DNA from: Aphanothece hegewaldii CCALA 016
Lineage (GTDB): Bacteria; Cyanobacteriota; Cyanobacteriia; Cyanobacteriales; Microcystaceae
Length of the DNA: 64,000 bases
NCBI RefSeq assembly: GCF_003007785.1
Contig: NZ_PXOH01000007.1
Location: 148,786-212,785 of the forward strand
Direction: 5' to 3'
Below, one piece after another: positions 60,695-64,000 of the stretch. The first letter of the stretch is position 1; every line of letters starts with the position of its first letter. The notes beneath the pieces were generated by a model. That model made no database searches and had not been told where the DNA came from. It saw only the letters and a list, made by a program, of their open reading frames with translations. A program made the translations under genes and the position numbers.

Positions 60695-61882
60695 TTATTG
60701 AGGCAAGATATGGGCTAGATTCATTGAATCCAAATAATGTTTTTCAATCATGCCCGTTGATGTGTCTGCCCATTTACCAATGATTGCCGGGTTGACCCCT
60801 TTTGCTATCTGCTCTGTAATAAAAGTATCTCGACAGCAATAAGGAGTAGTTCCCGGCTTAATTGGATCGACGATCGCATCCCAAGCATTTTTACTAAAGT
60901 TACCGTAGTTAATCGGCTTGCCGTTGGGTGAAGGAAATACTAGATCGTCGCTGGTCACTCCATCGGGCTTAATACTTTCAAGAAAAGTTTGAAGCTCAAG
61001 ATTACAGGGAAAGGATCTAACTTTATTATTTTTACTTTTTTTAGTTCGTATACGTTTGCCGTAAGCTTGAAAAATTCCTCCGTCAAAGGTAACTTTTTTA
61101 AAATCCTGACTAACATTTCCCCAACATAACCCGATAGCTTCATGAGGTCTACACCCAGATAAAAAGAGAAACCTCACAAAGTTGTAGTAATGCTGATAAG
61201 TTTTTCCTGTATAACCTCTACCGTTCCAATTACCTGAATGATTTTTGAATGATTCTAAAATTTTTTCTCTTTCTTCAAGAGTAAAAGCATTGGGAGTTGT
61301 TGATAATTGATAGTTGTGTTTTAGTTCTGTAGGCATTCCATCATAAGGGTTTAACCCTTTAACCAAGCGGTGTTTCAATCCCCAATTAAAAGCAGCATTG
61401 ACGTAAGTTAGAACTCTTTTAGCCATTGATTCAGTTGTATTATTAAGTAGCCATTCCCGAAGTTCTAACGCCTGATAGGGAGATTTAAACTTTGATTTTT
61501 CTAAAGTACGAGCGATACAAACTTCATAATACTGAATCGTACTCTCTTTCAACATTGGTTTTTTGTAGTTAAAATACCTTAACCACAGATCCATTAATTC
61601 AATATCAGGATATAAATCTGTAACCTGCTGTAAGTGTTTTGGTTTTTTAGATTGTTTCTGGTAGCTGGCCAAAGTTGGGTCAAATGTACCAAAATCAATA
61701 TCAGCTTGAATAGCACTGAGTCGGTGACGTGCTTCTGTATATCCGTCCTTGGTAGCAGGCAAGTTAAGACTCATAACTTTAACCTTGCCGTCGAACAATT
61801 CACGGGGGAAACGGATTCGCAGCCGTCCTTTGTCTTCCTGAATAGAAGCTTGTCCTTTAGACGATCTCAATTGATGTTTCAT
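60695..61882 (-). CDS. Tyrosine recombinase (phage-type integrase)
   Basis: A 395-residue integrase. The N-terminal 90 residues include an arm-binding-like beta domain, about 95-185 a SAM-like core-binding domain (YFNYKKPMLKESTIQYYEVC), and about 200-395 the catalytic domain. Catalytic residues: R245 in LSGCRPHEAIGL, R351 in YCCRDTFITEQIA (the usual His of HxxR is Tyr348) and Y383 in EKHYLDS. It inserts the element into tRNA-Gly by recombination at the 45-bp core. The gene lies about 100 bases from attR, and the arm repeat at 61891 is directly upstream of its start, suggesting autoregulation. Confidence 0.93.
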   Translation of the reverse strand: MKHQLRSSKGQASIQEDKGRLRIRFPRELFDGKVKVMSLNLPATKDGYTEARHRLSAIQADIDFGTFDPTLASYQKQSKKPKHLQQVTDLYPDIELMDLWLRYFNYKKPMLKESTIQYYEVCIARTLEKSKFKSPYQALELREWLLNNTTESMAKRVLTYVNAAFNWGLKHRLVKGLNPYDGMPTELKHNYQLSTTPNAFTLEEREKILESFKNHSGNWNGRGYTGKTYQHYYNFVRFLFLSGCRPHEAIGLCWGNVSQDFKKVTFDGGIFQAYGKRIRTKKSKNNKVRSFPCNLELQTFLESIKPDGVTSDDLVFPSPNGKPINYGNFSKNAWDAIVDPIKPGTTPYCCRDTFITEQIAKGVNPAIIGKWADTSTGMIEKHYLDSMNLAHILPQ

Positions 61883-61890
61883 GGCTGTAT

Positions 61891-61910
61891 GTTACTAATT
61901 TTGTTACTAA
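61891..61910 (+). repeat. Right arm-type integrase site candidate
   Basis: GTTACTAATTTTGTTACTAA, identical to 49601-49620. It ends 72 bases before attR and begins nine bases upstream of the integrase ATG, so bound integrase could block its own promoter. Confidence 0.65.
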
Positions 61911-61982
61911 AATCTAGACTATAAATTAGACTATAGCCAAAAAACCCTAGAAATCAAAGGGTTTTACCAAATAGTGGTTTAA

Positions 61983-62027
61983 TGCCTTCCAAGCAAATGA
62001 TAGGGGTTCGATTCCCCTCACCCGCTT
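61983..62027 (+). repeat. Right attachment site (attR), tRNA-Gly fragment
   Basis: The exact 45-bp repeat of 49469-49513: anticodon loop to 3' end of tRNA-Gly without the 5' half. It is not a functional tRNA gene. Confidence 0.92.
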
Positions 62028-62049
62028 CAAACAAAAAGCAAGAAAATCA

Positions 62050-62093
62050 AGAGTTTTGGAGAATAAAACGATTAAGCTTTAATCTAAAACTCT
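62050..62093 (+). terminator. Hairpin downstream of attR, probable original tRNA-Gly terminator
   Basis: AGAGTTTT (62050-62057) pairs with AAAACTCT (62086-62093), with an inner near-palindrome GATTAAGCTTTAATC and a following ATTTTTAATT. Before integration it would have lain about 23 bases after the tRNA gene and may have ended its transcript. It also lies in the leader of rpsP. Confidence 0.45.
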
Positions 62094-62195
62094 ACTCAAT
62101 CATTTTTAATTGACCCGCTTAGAGATTTGTTTTACGATAATAAGTCTGTCGATCTTTTATTACAATTGATCAAGGAGTCTTTTAAGAGCAGAAGT

Positions 62196-62444
62196 ATGAT
62201 TAAATTACGCTTGAAACGTTTTGGGAAAAAAAGAGAAGTTAGCTATCGTATTGTAGCAATGCGTGGGACTAGCCGTAGAGATGGTCGTCCCCTAGAAGAA
62301 CTAGGTTTTTACAATCCTAGAACCGATGAAACTCGTTTGGATGTACCCGCGATCGTAAAACGTTTACAGGAAGGCGCACAGCCTACAGAGACCGTTCGTA
62401 GCATTCTTTCAAAAGCTAAAGTATTTGAACAAGTTAATGGCTAA
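62196..62444 (+). CDS. rpsP: 30S ribosomal protein S16
   Basis: An 82-residue protein of standard length: [40 protein letters not shown] and [20 protein letters not shown]. It binds 16S rRNA in the small subunit body. I placed the start at ATG 62196, since the longer open frame upstream (from 62127) does not match the family. It is followed, with an eight-base overlap, by the KH-domain gene. Confidence 0.97.
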   Translation: MIKLRLKRFGKKREVSYRIVAMRGTSRRDGRPLEELGFYNPRTDETRLDVPAIVKRLQEGAQPTETVRSILSKAKVFEQVNG

Positions 62445-62856
62445 TGTGACCACAATACCCGCTTATACCACTTCTTCTAGTCCTGATTATTCGGGACTGG
62501 TTAAATTTCTCATAGAACCGTTTTTAGAGTCAAAAGAGTCCATTAGTGTAGACTGTGAGTTAATTAAACACAATCTACGAGTCTGGGTTCGTGTCGCTAT
62601 TGAAGGTGCAGATAAAGGAAAAGTATATGGGCGAGGTGGAAGAAACCTTCAAGCGATCCGCACTGTATTAGAAACAGCAGCAACCGCCGCCGGACAATCT
62701 TTACACATCGAGATTTACGAAAGTGAAAGTAACGACGAACAGTTTCGACCTGAACCCCCCAAACGTAAACCTAGTATTAATAATGAGCGACGATCGCACA
62801 ATTTACCCATGAATGGGAAACAGCGTTCTCGTCGTCCAGCACCCCCGAAATTCTAG
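62437..62856 (+). CDS. KH-domain RNA-binding protein (KhpA-like)
   Basis: A 139-residue protein from the ATG at 62437, overlapping the rpsP stop (translational coupling). Residues about 15-90 form a KH domain with the RNA-binding GxxG loop in [18 protein letters not shown]. The tail is basic and disordered ([20 protein letters not shown], ending [10 protein letters not shown]). KhpA-type proteins bind many RNAs, and the rpsP-KH order is common in bacteria. The tail is longer than in Firmicute KhpA. Confidence 0.9.
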   Translation: MANVTTIPAYTTSSSPDYSGLVKFLIEPFLESKESISVDCELIKHNLRVWVRVAIEGADKGKVYGRGGRNLQAIRTVLETAATAAGQSLHIEIYESESNDEQFRPEPPKRKPSINNERRSHNLPMNGKQRSRRPAPPKF

Positions 62857-62858
62857 TT

Positions 62859-62897
62859 AGAAAGAGACGTTGTTTTCAGCGTCTTTCATTTTTATTT
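62859..62897 (+). terminator. Terminator after the rpsP operon
   Basis: GAAAGAgaCG pairs with CGTCTTTC around TTGTTTTCAG, followed by an AT-rich stretch with T runs (ATTTTTATTTTG). The stem has the same AGAGACG ... CGTCT sequence as the dispersed repeat family. Confidence 0.6.
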
Positions 62898-62919
62898 TGC
62901 TCTAAAATATAAGTTTTTG

Positions 62920-63783
62920 ATGAATCAGATAACAGGTGCAACTCAATTATTAGGTGTTATTGGTGATCCCATTTCCCATTCTCTTTCACCTGTGATGCAC
63001 AATGCCGCTTTAGAAGCTTTGGGTTTAAATTATGTTTATGTACCGTTTCAAATTAAACCCCAAAATCTCAAAACAGCGATCGCAGGTTTTGCCGTGATCG
63101 GTGTCAAAGGATTTAGTGTAACCATTCCCCACAAACTCGATATTATTCCTTTACTTTCCCAAGTGTCCCAAACCGCTAAGTTAGTCGGTGCAGTAAATAC
63201 AGTATGGTACACCGAAACAGGATGGTGTGGCACTAATACTGATGTCGCAGGCTTTCTCGCACCTTTAAAAACTTTATCCTATGATTGGAGTCAGATTACA
63301 CCAGTTATTTTAGGCAATGGCGGAGCCGCAAGAGCCGTCGTTGTTGGATGTACCCAGTTAGGTTGTCCAGAAATTAATATTGTCGGACGTGATCCCGAAA
63401 AATTAGAACTTTTTAAGCACACATGGAACAATTTGTCAAGTAAAATTAATATTTATTTACCTGAGCAATTACCCGAATTACTGCCCCAAACCCAACTTTT
63501 AGTTAATACTACACCAGTGGGAATGTATCCTAAGATAGATCAGTCTCCCATTGAAGCAAAGATTTTAGAAAAATTAGCGGCAGGTGCGATCGCCTACGAT
63601 TTAATTTATACCCCCAATCCCACCCAATTTTTACAAAAAGCGCGACAACAAGGTGCTATAATAATAGACGGCTTAGAAATGCTAGTTAAGCAAGGTGCAT
63701 TTGCTTTAAAAATTTGGACAGAAAAAGAGCCACCAATAGAAATTATGGAGCGATCCTTAAAAAAATATTTAAAAATCGATTAA
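62920..63783 (+). CDS. aroE: Shikimate dehydrogenase
   Basis: A 287-residue enzyme of the shikimate pathway that reduces 3-dehydroshikimate with NADPH. Motifs: shikimate-binding GDPISHSLSPVMHNAA (near 15-30), SVTIPHKLDI with the catalytic Lys (near 65), GAVNTVW, the NADPH loop LGNGGAARAVV (near 130) and VNTTPVGMYP. The start is ATG 62920 (MNQITGATQ); a TTG three bases earlier is less likely. Normal length. Confidence 0.96.
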   Translation: MNQITGATQLLGVIGDPISHSLSPVMHNAALEALGLNYVYVPFQIKPQNLKTAIAGFAVIGVKGFSVTIPHKLDIIPLLSQVSQTAKLVGAVNTVWYTETGWCGTNTDVAGFLAPLKTLSYDWSQITPVILGNGGAARAVVVGCTQLGCPEINIVGRDPEKLELFKHTWNNLSSKINIYLPEQLPELLPQTQLLVNTTPVGMYPKIDQSPIEAKILEKLAAGAIAYDLIYTPNPTQFLQKARQQGAIIIDGLEMLVKQGAFALKIWTEKEPPIEIMERSLKKYLKID

Positions 63784-63891
63784 ATCATCCTAAAGATAAC
63801 AATTTCTGCTCTACACGATACGGCAGTTACACCCAATGCCTGTGCTAAAATCAGCATACTAGGGATTAGCAGCAGGTGATGGAGATACGCC

Positions 63892-64000
63892 ATGTTTGAA
63901 CGCTTTACAGAAAAGGCAATTAAAGTAATCATGCTCGCCCAAGAAGAAGCCCGGCGTTTGGGTCACAACTTCGTAGGAACAGAGCAGATCTTACTAGGAT
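63892..64000 (+). CDS. clpC: ATP-dependent Clp protease ATP-binding subunit ClpC (start only)
   Basis: The first 36 codons are in the window: [20 protein letters not shown] followed by [16 protein letters not shown]. This is the conserved first N-domain repeat of ClpC, the HSP100 chaperone that feeds proteins to ClpP. A GATGGAGATACGCC ribosome binding region precedes the ATG. The rest lies beyond the right edge. Confidence 0.93.

Larger units (their letters stand above)
49469..62027. mobile_element. Integrative element in tRNA-Gly(UCC), about 12.5 kb
   Basis: The element is bounded by a perfect 45-bp direct repeat (49469-49513 and 61983-62027) comprising the 3' part of tRNA-Gly plus one base. 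It contains a tyrosine integrase at the right end, a DUF3987-type primase/helicase, phage-like small proteins, Cro/CI-like and ribbon-helix-helix regulators, and a plus-strand chain of unknown and lysis-type genes. No transposase, terminase, portal, capsid, tail or conjugation gene is recognisable. The chromosome before insertion would have run from tRNA-Gly straight into the rpsP leader. Nearby host genes are not disrupted. Confidence 0.92.

Noticed and set aside
49442..62027. Interpretation as an integrative conjugative element or filamentous phage
   Set aside because: No relaxase, coupling protein, type IV secretion or Zot-type ATPase gene is visible, and an endolysin with holin- and spanin-like genes indicates lytic release.

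Overview
The window is about 64 kb of AT-rich cyanobacterial chromosome. The evidence is a complete phycocyanin operon (cpcB-cpcA-cpcC2-cpcC1-cpcD), the NDH-1 subunit gene ndhN, many HIP1-like GCGATCGC/GATCGC sites, and a set of cyanobacteria-typical families (DUF4278, DUF1822, HTTM, FTR1, orthocaspase, WD40/NB-ARC, RTX-like and PEP-CTERM proteins). The cpcBAC2C1D order matches that of Synechocystis-type unicellular strains. I cannot name the genus from sequence alone.

Layout. 1-2854: the 5' three-quarters or so of a WD40/NB-ARC STAND protein (minus strand), running off the left edge. 3082-5805: a run of very small genes (two DUF4278, two unrecognised, one membrane peptide) leading into an exported TPR protein. 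6020-12350: DUF2267, DoxX, FAH-family hydrolase, rpsF, a ferritin-like protein, an HTTM membrane protein and a PEP-CTERM protein with a long TTPG tandem repeat. 12516-17468: a 1650-residue RTX-type calcium-binding protein. 17999-22498: FTR1 iron permease, an exported Thr/Pro-rich protein, another DUF4278 gene, a degenerate GGDEF protein and an alpha/beta hydrolase. 22542-29826 (minus): rodA, mrp, then DUF1822 - sigma factor - orthocaspase, which look like one transcription unit. 29965-33277: a heme-binding HAMP sensor-like protein divergent from a PhnD-like lipoprotein, and a Trp/Tyr-rich RTX-type protein. 33856-37149 (minus): the cpc operon. 37695-49377: a giant membrane protein, HNH nuclease, argF, rnz, a GT41 glycosyltransferase, ndhN, two tandem vWA proteins and a coiled-coil protein.

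49442-62027 is an integrated mobile element of about 12.5 kb. It sits in tRNA-Gly(UCC), is bounded by a 45-bp perfect direct repeat of the tRNA 3' end, and encodes a tyrosine integrase at its right end. A 20-bp arm-like repeat (GTTACTAA twice) lies just inside both ends. The plus-strand arm carries a tightly overlapping gene chain: unknown, possibly structural, proteins, then three tiny membrane peptides, a GH19 endolysin, a small lipoprotein and a CARDB adhesin-like protein. The minus-strand arm carries a DUF3987-type primase/helicase and two small genes. Between the arms lie an iteron-like repeat cluster (56661-56760) and a regulatory region full of AGTGAGT heptads next to a Cro/CI-like protein and a ribbon-helix-helix protein. 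No capsid, portal, terminase, tail or conjugation gene is recognisable, so this is the best candidate in the window for an undescribed system: a compact lytic satellite or a small unclassified temperate virus.

After the element the chromosome continues with rpsP, a KH-domain RNA-binding protein, aroE and the start of clpC. Two families of short dispersed palindromic repeats run through the intergenic regions. A third palindromic sequence has inserted in frame into one WD40 blade of the first gene.
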